A DNA stretch of 64,000 bases from Jackrogersella multiformis (GCA_902806575.1 CADCXD010000006.1:620001-684000); one strand, 5' to 3'. Shown: positions 10,448 through 22,800, counted from the first letter of the stretch. Program-made: numbers and translations. The notes: generated by a model not told the origin, from the sequence alone.

Positions 10448-11581
10448 ATGCAGCAGCCATGTCTGAGAAAGCTTGTGACCGTGAGGCGCATCTCTAAAGT
10501 TTCCCCGATTAGACAATCGCGATACGAGGTAGCCACGGTCGACGGATGGAATGTTGTCGTCAGACGCGAAGAAAGATTCCATAGTGGCCAACTTGTCTTG
10601 TATTTCGAGGTCGATAGTTTTCTTCCTAACAACCAATACTTCTGGGAGTATTGCGCCCGCTTCAGCACAACACTCGATGACGAACGTGGATTCTTGGTCA
10701 CAACAACTATGATATGTAAGCACCTTTCGCAAGGTCTTATATTCAAGTTGGACACGTTCAGCGAGTTTTCAAACATCATTACACTTATGAAGACGTGTTA
10801 CGATAATGACGTCGAGAATGAGTTCATGGCTATGTCTTTTCAGGAGCTTCTTGGAGTGAGGAAGTGGGAACATATCCGTCATGATGGCTTTAATCAAGGC
10901 CTTGGGCCACCACCCATTTTCTTTCCACAGCCTGGTTGCAACAGAGCCCAGAACCTGCCAACCCTGTTCAGAGACCATGGAGAAAAGAGCTACCAGGTTA
11001 CGGAGAAGCTGGACGGTGTTCCCATGAGTGTCTATACTGTGACGAAAAGCTCAAAGTGGTTCTCGGCCTTGCCACCTCTCCCTAATGACGGACAGCAAGT
11101 TGGAACAACTCGCACAGGTGTTTGTAGCCGTGATCAAGACCTCGTGGAGACTTCGACATCCTGGTTCTGGCGGACAGCCACGCAACAGTCCATAATAGAG
11201 AAGATCAACCAGGCAAGCCAGAATATCGTCGTACAAGGAGAGCTCTGCGGATCCTCAATCATGGGGAATAGCGTCGGTTTTGCGCCAGGAGAGCACAAGT
11301 TCTACGTGTTCGACATCTTCGACATCGAAAAACAAGGATTTCTTCGACCTGGCCAAGTAACAAAAATCTGCAGCAGGCTTGGGTGGGATCATGTGCCCAT
11401 TCTCTTCAAGGGCGTGAAGTTATCTAAATTCGCGGACAACACACTTGATCTTCTCGCTAAAGCAGAAGGAACCGGAATGAAGGGACGGATGAGGGAGGGG
11501 TTGGTATTCAAGGCGGTTGACGCTAGCTTCTATTTCAAGGCCATTTCAAACTCATGGCTTCTCAAGACAGGAAAGGAATGA
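10448..11581 (+). CDS. RNA ligase of the Rnl5 / DRB0094 type
   Basis: Intronless frame of 377 residues. Residues from about 7 to 110 form a beta-rich N-terminal module like the OB-type domain of the Rnl5 group. The rest is a covalent nucleotidyltransferase domain with recognisable motifs: motif I EKLDG with the predicted AMP-accepting lysine K187, motif III FYVFDIF, motif IV EGLVFK and motif V WLLK near the C-terminus. Enzymes of this family (exemplified by Deinococcus DraRnl and Naegleria NgrRnl) seal 3'-OH/5'-phosphate RNA ends with ATP; DraRnl prefers nicks with an RNA strand and DNA splint. It is distinct from the tRNA ligase Trl1, as no kinase or phosphodiesterase domain is present. All core motifs appear intact, so it should be active. 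The biological role in fungi is not established. Confidence 0.85.
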   Translation: MQQPCLRKLVTVRRISKVSPIRQSRYEVATVDGWNVVVRREERFHSGQLVLYFEVDSFLPNNQYFWEYCARFSTTLDDERGFLVTTTMICKHLSQGLIFKLDTFSEFSNIITLMKTCYDNDVENEFMAMSFQELLGVRKWEHIRHDGFNQGLGPPPIFFPQPGCNRAQNLPTLFRDHGEKSYQVTEKLDGVPMSVYTVTKSSKWFSALPPLPNDGQQVGTTRTGVCSRDQDLVETSTSWFWRTATQQSIIEKINQASQNIVVQGELCGSSIMGNSVGFAPGEHKFYVFDIFDIEKQGFLRPGQVTKICSRLGWDHVPILFKGVKLSKFADNTLDLLAKAEGTGMKGRMREGLVFKAVDASFYFKAISNSWLLKTGKE

Positions 11582-12813
11582 GATACGCAGTCGTTTTTCA
11601 TATTTGATTTCGCAGTGGCTTTACTGATAGTTGATGATGGCTCAATGCAGCTGGGCGGTAGTGGATGAGCCATCTCACAAGTTGCAATATTTTCGTCGCG
11701 CGCTGTATTCAGAAATAAATAAAAATGCTACCTCTCCTACTTCTCCCGGCAACAGACTCAAAAATGATTTTGATTGATGGTTTGCCCATTTACGAGTTAT
11801 TTTATCAGAGTTCTCCTTACTTGCCTTCTCCGCCTATTCCACATGATAAGTATTCCTTTGACGAAGAGTTATCATGGATGAAATATGGTCAGATTGCCTA
11901 GGACCCTTGCTCTATGGATGGTGCTTTCGATGCTGACATGGTGATCGTGAGAAAGGAGCTAAGGTACAAAACGTAATAGCTTTCTTAAATTATCTAGTCA
12001 AACTTTATCCCTTGAGATATTGAACTAGGTAACGAGCTCTACTATTAGATTTACTTAGAAATTGGGGTAAATGCACCCATATTAGGAAAAGATAAACGTT
12101 ATCATATTAATGAGCTGAGCCATTGAAAAGGGGCGGGTGGGGTCCGACAAGTGGTAGACATCGCAAATGGTTACTGTCAGAGACTATCTCCATTTTATCA
12201 CGTGGTTTTGGACCTTAGGTTCTCTATTCAGGTGGTCTGTGTGTTTAGGATATTAGGTCTATATGTGTTGGAAATATCTTCAATCTTTGGTTACTCACGT
12301 GACTTGTTATGAGCCAATAATGCTCTAACATAGAAGATTTTACCGTTGGTAGAATCAGAGTTTTCCGTAGAGAATGAAGACAACCACTTACTGAAATTTG
12401 AAGGATCAATCTGATAGTTACCTACCTAAGTAGGTTAGAAGAATAAAGGTATTTTCATGCCAATATAACCGCCGTAAAAAGGTAAAGAAATCACTAGAGC
12501 TCTACTAATATGTAAAAAGGTTTTTATTCGAAGCCTCGAAGTAATATTTAATCATATGCGGGTTGACGTCGGCTGCAATGCCAATGGTAACAATCACCGC
12601 CGAGTAACATTCAAAATATGCATCGACTTTCAAACACATAACTCAGAACAAATAACACATACCTATTTTAGATACGTACAGAACAATAAATTATAGTGAA
12701 ATCAGAGTACCTCCTAGAAATAACTTAATATTTCTCACCAATGAACTAAATCGCCCTATAATTCCGCATGCCCACGAAGCTCCTCAACCCCATTCGCCGT
12801 TTCCAATGGTTCT
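11582..12813. other. AT-rich intergenic spacer between two convergent genes
   Basis: The RNA ligase and the carbonic anhydrase converge on this 1.2 kb stretch. I see no open frame with family features and no RNA gene. Confidence 0.5.
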
Positions 12814-13385
12814 TTATACAACCTGCCTAGCCTTGCCTGTCTCGACCTCGTAAACCCAGCCGCTGATAGTGACGTCTTCTGGTACCGTAGCGCTTCTCTT
12901 CAGGTACGCGACATCCTCCTTGACGGCATCTTCCAAGTTGCCAAAGGGGAGGAAATCGAGGCTGCCAATCTCGGCGGCGGCACTGGGGCCCAGATTCTTC
13001 TTGACGAGGCCGTGAGCATCCTCGTTGGAAAAGGTTAACATGCCGCAGCCGGTGTGCTTGACAAGCAGGATTTCCTTGGTCCCGAGAAGCTGCTCCGATA
13101 TGATGATAGACCGCTGGGCATCTCTGGCGCTGGCGCCAGCATTACGAATGACGTGCGCATCGCCAAGCTCGATGCCAAATGCGGCTGCTGGGTCAATGCG
13201 AGCGTCCATGCACGTCACTTTGTGAAAATCAGCTTTCCAGCTATTCGTTTTTCTAGATGGCATTTGAAGGACTACATACGGACTAGATAGTGTTTGGCAG
13301 GCGGAAGGGCAAGATCACCTTGGGTAAAGTTGCTAGCGTATTCGGCATTCTTCTCTACAAGGTTTTTCTGGATCGAGGAAGACAT
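12814..13385 (-). CDS. Beta-class carbonic anhydrase, short fungal form
   Basis: Two exons on the minus strand, 13385-13280 and 13217-12814, separated by a 62-nt intron (GTATGT to AAAG), give 169 residues. Splicing restores the motif TCMDAR: C38 is a zinc ligand and D40/R42 form the catalytic dyad. H90 and C93 in KHTGCG complete the zinc site. The enzyme interconverts CO2 and bicarbonate. The start at 13385 is the first ATG after stops in a short upstream frame; an in-frame ATG at 13457 would add 24 residues with no clear targeting signal. The length matches the small beta-CA subgroup rather than the 220-280 residue Nce103-type proteins. No mitochondrial presequence is apparent, so it is probably cytosolic. 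Confidence 0.9.
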
Positions 13386-14402
13386 GTTGGTGGTTGTAAC
13401 AAGAGGGCAATGGTTGCTGAATAGATATTGATGTCTGTATGAGTCGGACACATGCAATAGATCTCGGTTATCTCGATCAGCTAGATCTGGAGTCGGTGAC
13501 TGGGTTCTTATACAGCTTTCCGGGAGAGGCTAAGAATGACGCAACTGCCACTACGGCGGCCATCTCTGATTTATAGTTAGTCTGTATTGATGTTCGACAT
13601 AGATAAGCATTCTAATTACTGATTCCGATGGTGTATCGCCATATCGATCGTGATCACGTCATCATCTTGGTATTCGCATCTGCGGGGAATGATCGCCGAT
13701 GTGGCGGAGACGATCAGTACCCATAGGCCAGAACAAAGGCCGATTAGAAACGGCAATGTCTCTCTCTACTCTTCGACTTCGACTTCGACTTCGATTGATC
13801 GAACTACACCAGTCGAGCAAGAGCGTGCATGTCATGGTTCAATCATCGCTTTCTGCTGCCCTACAATCCGTAAACATGTTCGACTATCTCAAATAAAGAC
13901 TAAGAAATTCACATTGCGCCGACTTGATCGAATATGAAGGTCTAAAATTGGAAGAAAAGTGTTTTAGTATTATGATAACCTTGGGAAAAGGAAAAAAAGA
14001 AAAGGGGGCGGGGTACGGAGTGATGATAAAAAGATACCTCTAGGAGGTAACTAAGGTACATTTACATTCCCCTAGAAGGAGTTCCAATTATACTCAATCG
14101 CGCGTGACTCGATAGTTACTTGGGCACCTAAGGGTTTTTTCCTTCAAAACGAAGTTCCTAAAACTCCATGATTATTAGCTTGCCATCTGTGATGCTCATG
14201 GCTCATTCATCTCTGGAGCATTGGATCCCAATTCTTACTCCCAGGTATAAGTACCTACCTAGGTCGGTACTAAATGGCGCTGTGATTGGTCCCAATGCTC
14301 TGGTCTACCCTTGCTAGCTTAATGAGGCGGCAAGGATATGCTGGGTTGATTAGGTGTGTTACCCTAGAATTGAAAATTTTGAAAAGGAAAAAAAAAATCA
14401 TT
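13386..14402. other. Intergenic spacer with CTTCGA repeats
   Basis: Four perfect tandem copies of CTTCGA lie at 13771-13794. An open frame across this area (13650-13937) is low complexity and unsupported. The remainder holds A/G-rich tracts near 13980-14010 and a palindromic TACCTAGGT word near 14255. Confidence 0.5.
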
Positions 14403-14474
14403 TAGCTCTGCTCCGTTTCGATCGGAGGACCTCCGGGTTATGAGCCCGGCGCGCTTCCGCTGCGCCACAGAGCT
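14403..14474 (-). tRNA. Initiator tRNA-Met (CAU)
   Basis: The minus strand folds as a 72-nt tRNA without intron. The acceptor stem AGCTCTG pairs with CAGAGCT, with A as discriminator. The D-arm is GGCGCAGCGGAAGCGC, and the anticodon arm GGGCTCATAACCC has CAT at 14442-14440. Eukaryotic initiator hallmarks are present: an A1:U72 pair and a T-loop reading GATCGAAAC instead of the usual TTCRA. CCA is not encoded, as expected. Confidence 0.95.
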
Positions 14475-15209
14475 TTAATCTCCGATGGATATCATCCTGA
14501 GTTAAAGATTCCTTTGTAATTGTCTCTTATATTAGAAGTCTGCGCATGTGGGCCTGATGAGTCACCCAGAATCTTACTAATTTACCTAGTCACGACGATA
14601 CGATACAGGAATGATGGCTGATGTATATTACTGTAATCACTATGCGGAATTCGACTTGCCATTCGACTAAGAAGAACAATTCTTTAGGTTAGATACCTGG
14701 TAGGTACCTAGGCAGCAGTTCTACAATACCTAACCGAAGCTACCTAGGGAACCAGTACAACTGACCTCGAAAATTCAGAATAACCTTGGAACCCTACTTA
14801 GCAAAGACGTCCATGTTTCTATTTTACTCGCCGTTTATAACATAACACACCGTATTATCTTGATGGGTGAATGCTTGAATCTACTAGTCCGAGAACCCTT
14901 ATTGTCATTCGATGTCGCTTTGACCACCTAGACTTCACTACAGACTCCTTGTTTTCAGATTGTCACTAACATGGTTGATCAGAACAAAGTGATTGTTGAT
15001 TCTGATACAGTCGCATAATGAAGTTGTAAAGAAACATTGTCATTGTTCACTGACGAATGGAATAGCATCTCAACAGAATCCTCAAGGGCAATAATTCTAT
15101 ATATACAACCTAACAATCGCATCTTTCCGATTAGAAAATGACTTCGACAATAACTCCAAGTCAGCGCAAGCAAAAGAAAGAAAGAAATCCTTAACCTTGA
15201 TCTACGAAA
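14475..15209. other. Intergenic spacer
   Basis: Upstream flank of the gene at 15210. It includes TACCTAGG words near 14700-14750 and the word AACCTTGGAACC near 14780. A minus-strand frame at 14979-15425 overlaps the next gene and is a shadow. Confidence 0.45.
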
Positions 15210-15866
15210 ATGTGTCACGCCGTTCGCCAGACCAACTACACCTGTGGTCACCAGGTGCTCAGCTGTATGGGCAAGGCGAAGTTCTGCCTCTTCTACCCGC
15301 ACAATGCCGACGAGTTCCACATGACCTCTATTATATACGAGAGAAAGGCACGCGAATACCCTTGCGGAGAGTGCGCAATCCGAATGGAGGCGTTCGACAA
15401 AGGCCTCCGCGGAGGTAAGAAGCACGAATATGTACGCACTACGTACGCAAGGAGCTACGAAGCGCAGTCGAAAGAAAAGGCAAGGAAGATTATTGCAGCT
15501 GCGGAGAAGAGCCAGAAATGCGTCTTCAGCCAGGATAAGACAGCCGAGCTGAACAAGAAAGCTCGTTCTCAGGTCAGGTACTACCTGGGACGACGCAGAC
15601 GAGTGCAGACCACGAACCTGAACGCCACTCTACTCAAGACCATCCTTCAGGCCCCCGAGATCATCGACCGCAAAGCCCTCGTTGAACTTTTCGGAACCTG
15701 CATTGTCTGGGACTCTACCAACGGCGTGTGGAAGGGCTTACCTTCTGCGGACAGAGCAGTGCTTTCGTCCGTTGCCCGACGGGCGGGAATGATTAAGGCT
15801 TTAGAGGATGGATACAAGGCAGAGAAGCCTGTCGAGATGAAGAAGACAGGCGATGCAGTAGTCTAG
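15210..15866 (+). CDS. Hypothetical protein with Cys-rich N-terminus
   Basis: Single-exon frame of 218 residues. The first 60 residues hold C2, C12, C19, C26, C52 and C55 plus histidines; the CGEC pair at 52-55 and the CGH near 12-14 resemble a zinc-binding knuckle. The middle is strongly basic and helical (GGKKHEYVR to YYLGRRRRVQ). The C-terminal half, with an IDRKALVELFG segment, may be a small helical domain. There is no signal peptide or membrane helix. I believe similar proteins exist in other Sordariomycetes but know no function. A metal-binding nucleic-acid-associated protein is a guess. Confidence 0.65.
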   Translation: MCHAVRQTNYTCGHQVLSCMGKAKFCLFYPHNADEFHMTSIIYERKAREYPCGECAIRMEAFDKGLRGGKKHEYVRTTYARSYEAQSKEKARKIIAAAEKSQKCVFSQDKTAELNKKARSQVRYYLGRRRRVQTTNLNATLLKTILQAPEIIDRKALVELFGTCIVWDSTNGVWKGLPSADRAVLSSVARRAGMIKALEDGYKAEKPVEMKKTGDAVV

Positions 15867-16213
15867 GTTGGCACAGAGCGACCAATTCAGGCTATCGCAA
15901 GAGAGATGAAGCATATATACGGGAGACAACTCCGATTTGAAACTTTGGCGCTCATGTTGGAGTTAGTTTTGCTATGTTTACTAGTTAATAAGATTGTTTA
16001 TTGCTAATAATATTTAAATACTCGTCACCATATAATTGACTTATCTGCCATGTGATATGCAAGCGACTTAATATCAGGTAAATACTCTTAAGTGTCATGG
16101 AGAGGGGGGGGGTTAAGGAGTAGTTTTATGCAAGATATAATATACGATAATTAAATTAGGTTACCTATTATTACAATCCTTGAGCATCATTATAACCCTG
16201 GCCTAGTTGCGCC
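15867..16213. other. Short spacer between convergent genes
   Basis: AT-rich 3' flanks of two convergent genes, with a run of ten G at about 16103-16112. No gene seen. Confidence 0.4.
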
Positions 16214-18248
16214 CTATTTCGTGGACCCGGAAGTAGGTATGTAACATTCAAGACTCCTTCTCTCCTTCTTTAGCTCAACTCCGAAAGTCCTTAGGTTCAC
16301 ACTCTGAGCTGAACCATCGTTGCCGAGCCCAAAGACAAATTCATCTACCGATCGATATCCGTAAGTGAGTCTATCCATCGAGCCCCATGTATGGCAGCTC
16401 GCATCAGGCCAGAACGAGTTCGCCTCCTTTGTAGCAAGTTCCTCGGGGGTTCCTATGTCGAAGACAGCTCGCCACGCGGCATGACAACCCGAGCTTAGGT
16501 TCGTGGGGTACAAGCGGACAGAGACGGCTCGATTTTTAGGACTGCTCGACAATGCCGCGAATTTACCGTAGTTCTTGATGACATCGACGTTGCGAACAAC
16601 CCAGTGGGATACAGCGAAGCCTGGAGAATCGTCAAGGGAAAGAGTGATAGTCGAATTCGTGGTATCTTCCACGTAAGTGCCACCGAATTTTGGCATAGCC
16701 TCAGCTTTACCGGCGTCCTCAAACGCAGGAAGCAGGTTTTGGACGATCTTCGAAAGAGCTAAATCGACGAGGTCGGCGTTTGACTCTGGTCCTCCTGAGA
16801 GAATCGTTATAACAAGGTCGTAATCTGGTATTAAGCACAGCATGTTGTTATAGGAGTTCAGATTCCCAGCTTTGCAGTAGAACTCGATTAGGCGCCTATC
16901 CTTGGTAACCGTGTTGGATCGAAGAATCTCCCAAGGTCCGCCCATAAGCAGGCCAGATGACGAGGTCGATGACACTGGCTTCATCCATTTCCTAGTCTTG
17001 GACGCGTCTAGCACGGTGTGCTTGAGGATACCGGTACCAAAAGAAAGGAGGTCGACTGTGTTCGAGTAAAAACCGCCAGCCCTGGCTACTGTTAATAATA
17101 TTCGATATCTAATCGACATCACAACTTACATATCTTCGTATCCTAAGCTACTCCCCCACCAAGTCTCGTTCACCGGAATAAATCCCCATGAATTCTTCTC
17201 CGGGCCACTGTTAAAATGAGTCAGTAGTTACTTCATTGGTAAAGGTTTCAGGTGGTTTGGGTATGTCTAAGGAGAAACAATTCATTAGGAGAGTCTAGCT
17301 CCCAAGACAGGTCAAGAAAAGTAATAAATGAATTAAAAACACTCATCTCTCGATGTTACATACTTGAAGATGGTGGTATTCGTCATGGATAAAGGGGCGA
17401 AGGTAGACTGCTTCACGTAATTCTCGTAGGTCATGTTGGTGATCGCCTCAACAGCGAAGCCGAGAATGACGCTTGCGACGTTAGAGTAGACTGGGTTCGT
17501 AAACGGAGCGTATACTGGATGCCGTTTTCCGAAATCTCGAAAGAATTGAGTCCTGTTGCACGGGGGAAGGCCAAGGACCCCAGCACATCCGTTCTTAGAT
17601 GTTTCACCCAACTTGGGGAAACCAACCTGGGTCCAGTCTGTCGGGATGCTAGCTAGGTCATTGACCACTAGAAATATTCAGTAAGAATATAGACAAGGGC
17701 TACCATGTTCACTCACGATCTGTGCCGATGCCGCTCATATGCGAAGCAAGTGCACCGAGAGTTACCTCATTCCATCTAACAGTCGTGATGTCACTGACTT
17801 CGTCTGTCTCTCCTTTGAGTTCCAGCAACTCAGGGACATATTGGGTGATGGGATCATCTAGCTTTACATGGCTCTGCTGTAAAAGAGAAAGTACGGTAAA
17901 TATCTTAGATATGCTTCCAAGTCGATAGACCGTCTGTGAGTCAATGAAGGTGGTTCCGTTGGGATTGAGGACCGAGGGTGTATGATGAAGCTCTAGCAGT
18001 GGATCAGCCTCATGTATCGATTTGACTGCGATTGATATGCCGGTGGAATCAAGTTCAGCGGTGAGGTCCTGGAAGGCTTCAGTGATATTATGTATGGCTG
18101 ACTGGACCGAATCGTGTGCTGCAGGGTTCGTCGGTGCAGGCAGGACTGGCCCTAGAGGGGGACAATGTCCATTCAGAGCAGCCAGAGCGACATTGCCGGC
18201 TGCTAGTGCTACCAGACCGCTCGTTAAATGGTTGTGTTGAAGAAACAT
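16214..18248 (-). CDS. Beta-lactamase-fold serine hydrolase, secreted
   Basis: Four exons on the minus strand: 18248-17717, 17667-17364, 17207-17130 and 17081-16214, total 593 residues with consistent phases. The last intron is only 48 nt; using its AG at CCAG restores a GGFYSN segment expected in the family. The N-terminus is signal-peptide-like (GLVALAAGNVALAAL). The catalytic SxxK is SISK at 112-115, and the second motif YSN is at 238-240. The third motif, usually HxG or KTG, may be the KAG within YCKAGNLN, which is not certain. Fungal relatives include LovD-like transesterases, EstB-like esterases and LACTB-like proteins, so an extracellular esterase or peptidase is more likely than a true beta-lactamase. 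N-glycosylation sequons are frequent. No biosynthetic genes flank it. Confidence 0.8.
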
Positions 18249-19842
18249 CTTGCATCTGAATTGCTAGAAGGACAATACCAATGAGTCTATCATTGAGTTG
18301 GCATAGTTGGGTCGAAGGCTGCCTCTATATATCCTCATTATCCTCTACATGTCCCCTATTTAGTATCAGGCATTGCCGGCCTGCGGCAGGGACTAATTTC
18401 GTCCAAAAATGGAGCCAAGTGCGAGCCGCTCATGTCGACTCGTCAATATAAAGCTACGAAGTGTCTAGAATCGTCATACCACATCTGCTAATTGCAAGGG
18501 GCCACGACACAGCCCAACAGCGATGAGTACCGGATACTAGAGGATGAAGAGGCGAAGGAAGAAGCTGAAAATCCTAGAATTTAACTTGCATTGCTGAAGT
18601 AATGGATAACGTCTGTCTGGACTCTGGAAGACGCGGGAGTCAAGCTAAACACCTACTCGATGGCTCAGGTAGTTGGTTCTGTTGATTGGTCAAGTCGGTC
18701 TCTGGCCCCATCGTCAGCTTTGCGGCTCGCCAAAACAGGGGCTCGGACTAAGCCCCGTCGATCAATACTATGTAGGTAGTAGCAGAGGTAGATTCTATTA
18801 ACGGTAGTGATAGGTGAGGCTAATAGAAAGTTATTATTTATGTCCAAATCAGTTATTTTGAAGCCTACCTAATGCAGGTACCTACTCTCTACATCACAAA
18901 AGTTGGCATAGCCGCTACAAGAGGTAGTCAAGTCGTCCAAAGGAATAGGTTAGGTTAGAACCTGACACGACCAATAATTTGGTCTTGGTTTTTCTTTTGT
19001 CGAATTGGAAGTCTTCTCCTGGAATCATAGTCGTATTTAATCATGTATTGTGAACTCTTCACGATAGCTCAGTTAGGGTGCCTTTTAAAGATAACGAGAT
19101 AGTTAAAATATTTGAATGTGTCTTTTTAATGCTTAAAGTAATGAATTATATACCTAGGTATATATCTAATATAATTTTCGTTTGAAATAAAATAATTATG
19201 AGGTTTGATTATGAAGCTGAATGGTTTTTGTCTGATCTTGTGAAATAGATGAAGCGAAGAATCGGGTGTACAGTGCAACTTCAGATTTAAGATTTCAATG
19301 CTCCTTGTATGAATCCACCCAGACCACCTGGCAGCCTAAGAAAATCCATAGATGACGTAAATTTCTTGCTAATGCAGAGAGACTGCCGAAAGTAGTAACA
19401 CTAAATAAGCTACCTATATTTAGACCCTCCAATAGCCTGGCGCTTTCCGCACTGTATTCTGCAAGGCTACCTAGGTACACCGTGATACCTGTGATACAGG
19501 TGCTCGATAAGGTTCTGGACCCTGTGGAGTTTCCAAACTTTAACAGGTTGCAGTTGCAGGTGGCCCTTTTTTTATTTTATTTTATCCACCTCAGTACCTA
19601 CGACCTTAACATTGTCTCCATTATGTTGTACATACTTTTGTACATACCTACATCTTTCAAACATCGCTGACGAATGGACTCGCAATCGCTAATCTGTCAA
19701 ATACCTACATCTACAACAGCTTCTCCTGTTTCCCGATGGCACTATATTTTATAAGAGAATAGATGTCATTTCGTTCGAGAACCGGAACTAAGGTATCATC
19801 ATAGGGGAGGATGGGCTTACCGATATCGACGTGGTCTCCCTA
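18249..19842. other. Intergenic spacer, 1.6 kb
   Basis: Divergent promoter region between the serine hydrolase and the TAPT1-family gene. It contains TACCTAGGTA words near 19150 and 19470 and AT-rich tracts, with no supported gene. An ATG at 19763 followed by a possible GT donor could be a small upstream exon of the next gene, but I could not prove it. Confidence 0.45.
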
Positions 19843-22800
19843 ATGCCGGAACTAATCTCACAAAACGAAGGCGAAGGTGAAGGCGGCTTTGTCGATGAAA
19901 AACGCAATGAAGAACCTACGAGATCGCAGAAGGATGTGGTAGAAGAGAGACCTGGAAGAAGCTTAAAGAGGGAGAAGCAATACCGAGATAATTCTGTAGT
20001 TAAGATAACAACGAAATATCCAACACCGCCAACCGACCCTTTTCCTACTCTCGAGATCACTTCATCGACACCCGTCACTCCAAAGTTCGAGAGACGCGAA
20101 GCAGCCTTTGATATAAGTGGTACGAATGGGCATATACGTTCATTTGAAGACGAAGCATCTAGCAATGGTTATAATACCAACCACAACTACGGTCACTCTT
20201 CGTCCGCTATAGCATCTACCCACTATAGCATCGCCGACAAGCCTATCTCTAGTCGACCTACCGATCCCATAATTAAGCCACGTACTCAGTCAGCTTCGAA
20301 GTCGGCTACGAAGAAGCCGAGTCATGAGAGTGTTAGGAAGCTCTCTGCCTCTCAGATGCAAGCCCTTACCTCGTCGCCTGACTCACTACCCATCGCCGTA
20401 TTTCATCAGCGCAAGCCCAACGGTACCGAGTACCCCATGTCTGCCGGCGCCGCCGAGTCGGTATCTCGTCCATCGATGGCAGACCAACTCCATAGCAGTA
20501 TCCGGGCACCGGTCGCCGACAGGGACGCACCCATGGCAAGTTACAATGACGCCCCTAGAACAGCAGCCGACTTTAGACGGCCTCCCGCCTCATCCCGCAC
20601 GCTTTCTACTCCCCCTATCAACAGGAGATCTTCAGTCGGCCCTCCTTTGACCGAATCAAATGCTACGAGACGAAATTCTTTCAACCCTCTCCCTCGACCA
20701 CCTCCCCTAAATCTCTCTTCCGTTGGGCCCAAGCCTCTCGTACTGCCTCCCAAAACGGATCGAGGGGATCCGTCGCCGCCATCTCCTATACCCCCTACCA
20801 TACCTCTTCCGCCCATGTCGCTCCCTACTCATCTTCAGCTTGAACTGGCCGGCCAACGACCTAGTCCTCTCTATATTCACCAATCTCAGTCCACCGATAC
20901 GCCGTACGAGTCTAGTGCGGTCAAGTTCGAGCGACTGCTGAATGCCCTCCTATTACCACCATACCTCGAGCATGTCTTAACGTTTGGCACACTGGCATGT
21001 CTCGATGCGTGGCTATATACCTTTACTATATTGCCTATGAGGTTTATCATAGCCCTCGGTGTACTCATAAGATGGTGGGCATATATGATATGGAAGGAAG
21101 TCAGATGGGTTGTCGGTTATGTCTGGCAAGGTACTTGGCGTCTTTGGCAGAGGGGGAGGAGAGGACGAGCTTTTTTTCGGCACAGGTCCGATAGCAGCCA
21201 GGCTGCCAGCGAGTCTGAGAGAAGCCAGAGTCGAGCGAGAGAGACTAACTCGACTGTCCACCAGAACGGGGCTACACGACATCGCACCTCGTCCGAAACC
21301 TCGGGCATGTCAGTCCCCGAGACTTCTCGGTTGAATGGCAATGGCGTGTTCCATCCGCCAAAGCATCCCTTGCCTAGACCTGGGGGGTTTCGTCACCGCC
21401 GGACAAAGTCGATTCCCTCCAATTTAACCTCTTATCACAAGGCCGATCTCCTCCAAGGCTTCGTCCTCATCTGCAGCGCCATGGCCCTCATGAATCTAGA
21501 CGCCAGTCGAATGTATCACTTCATCCGCGCTCAGTCCTCCATGAAATTATACGTCATTTACAACATCCTTGAGGTCGGTGATCGACTCCTATCGGCCCTC
21601 GGCCAAGATATCCTAGAATGCCTATTCAGCTCCGAGACCCTTTCCAGGAACAGCTCTGGGCGATCTAAAGTTCTCTTGCCTTTTGGAATGTTTATCCTCT
21701 CGTTGATTTACAATGTCGTCCACACCATGTGTCTATTCTACCAGGTTATTACCCTAAATGTTGCCGTGAACTCATACTCGAATTCCCTCCTCACTCTCCT
21801 TATATCCAACCAGTTCGTTGAAATCAAGGGGAGTGTGTTCAAGAGAATCGAAAAAGAGAACCTGTTCCAGTTGACTTGCTCAGATGTCGTTGAACGCTTT
21901 CAGCTATGGATTATTCTGTTGATCATTGGTATGAGGAACGTTGTCGAAGTAGGCGGGCTCTCGGTACCGGGAGCTGGGAGTGATTTAGACGGTGGCTCTG
22001 CGAAACCTGGCCCAGTCCATACCAGCTCGAGCCTCCCAAACAGTTTCACGGTATTACCATCATGGATACTCTCTGGCGAAGTGCTCTCCCCCTTCCTTGT
22101 CGTCATCGGTATTGAGATGCTGGTCGACTGGATCAAGCATGCATACATTAACAAATTCAACAATGTCAAACCAACCCTTTACAGTAGGATGCTAGATATC
22201 CTATGTAAGGATTACTACACAAGTGTAAGTCTAATTTGCCCACAATTGTTCTTCAGATCGGTGTCTGACGATATCTTTACAGGCATTTTCTGCACCTTCG
22301 TTGACTCGGCGGTTGGGTTTGCCCCTACTACCACTTTCATGCCTTTTCATCCGGGCTTCTATTCAGGTTTATCATATGTTCCTTGCTACGCATCTTAGTC
22401 CTCCGCTACCAACTTCGACTACCGAGCTTTCGGTTGAATCATCAACCCCTTCTTCGCCTGCTATGATCGCCGCTCTAGAGCACCTCGACACACTGCTTAG
22501 GAACGCTCTTGGTCGAGCAGTCTATGGTCATCCATATGGGTCACCCCACGCCAGGCCTTTCTGGGCTTTCTCTTCTGACGACGCAGTTGCGTTACTGACG
22601 ATGGTGGTATTTTTCTTCCTCGCTTGGGTTGTGCTTCTTATTGTAAAGCTCCTCCTAGGTATGGCCCTACTGCGCTATTCCAGAGAGCGATACGCCGCGA
22701 TGAAACTCAGGGAGCACGCGGTAGCTACCGGTAAGGCAGAACGTAAGAACTTCTCGCAACCTGGGAAGCGTATCGGCTCATGGGGTGCTGTGGAGATCGG

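Noticed and set aside
13650..13937. Plus-strand ORF of 95 codons with Ser-Thr repeats
   Set aside because: The repeats come from the CTTCGA microsatellite; another frame is open over the same tract, as expected for repeats.
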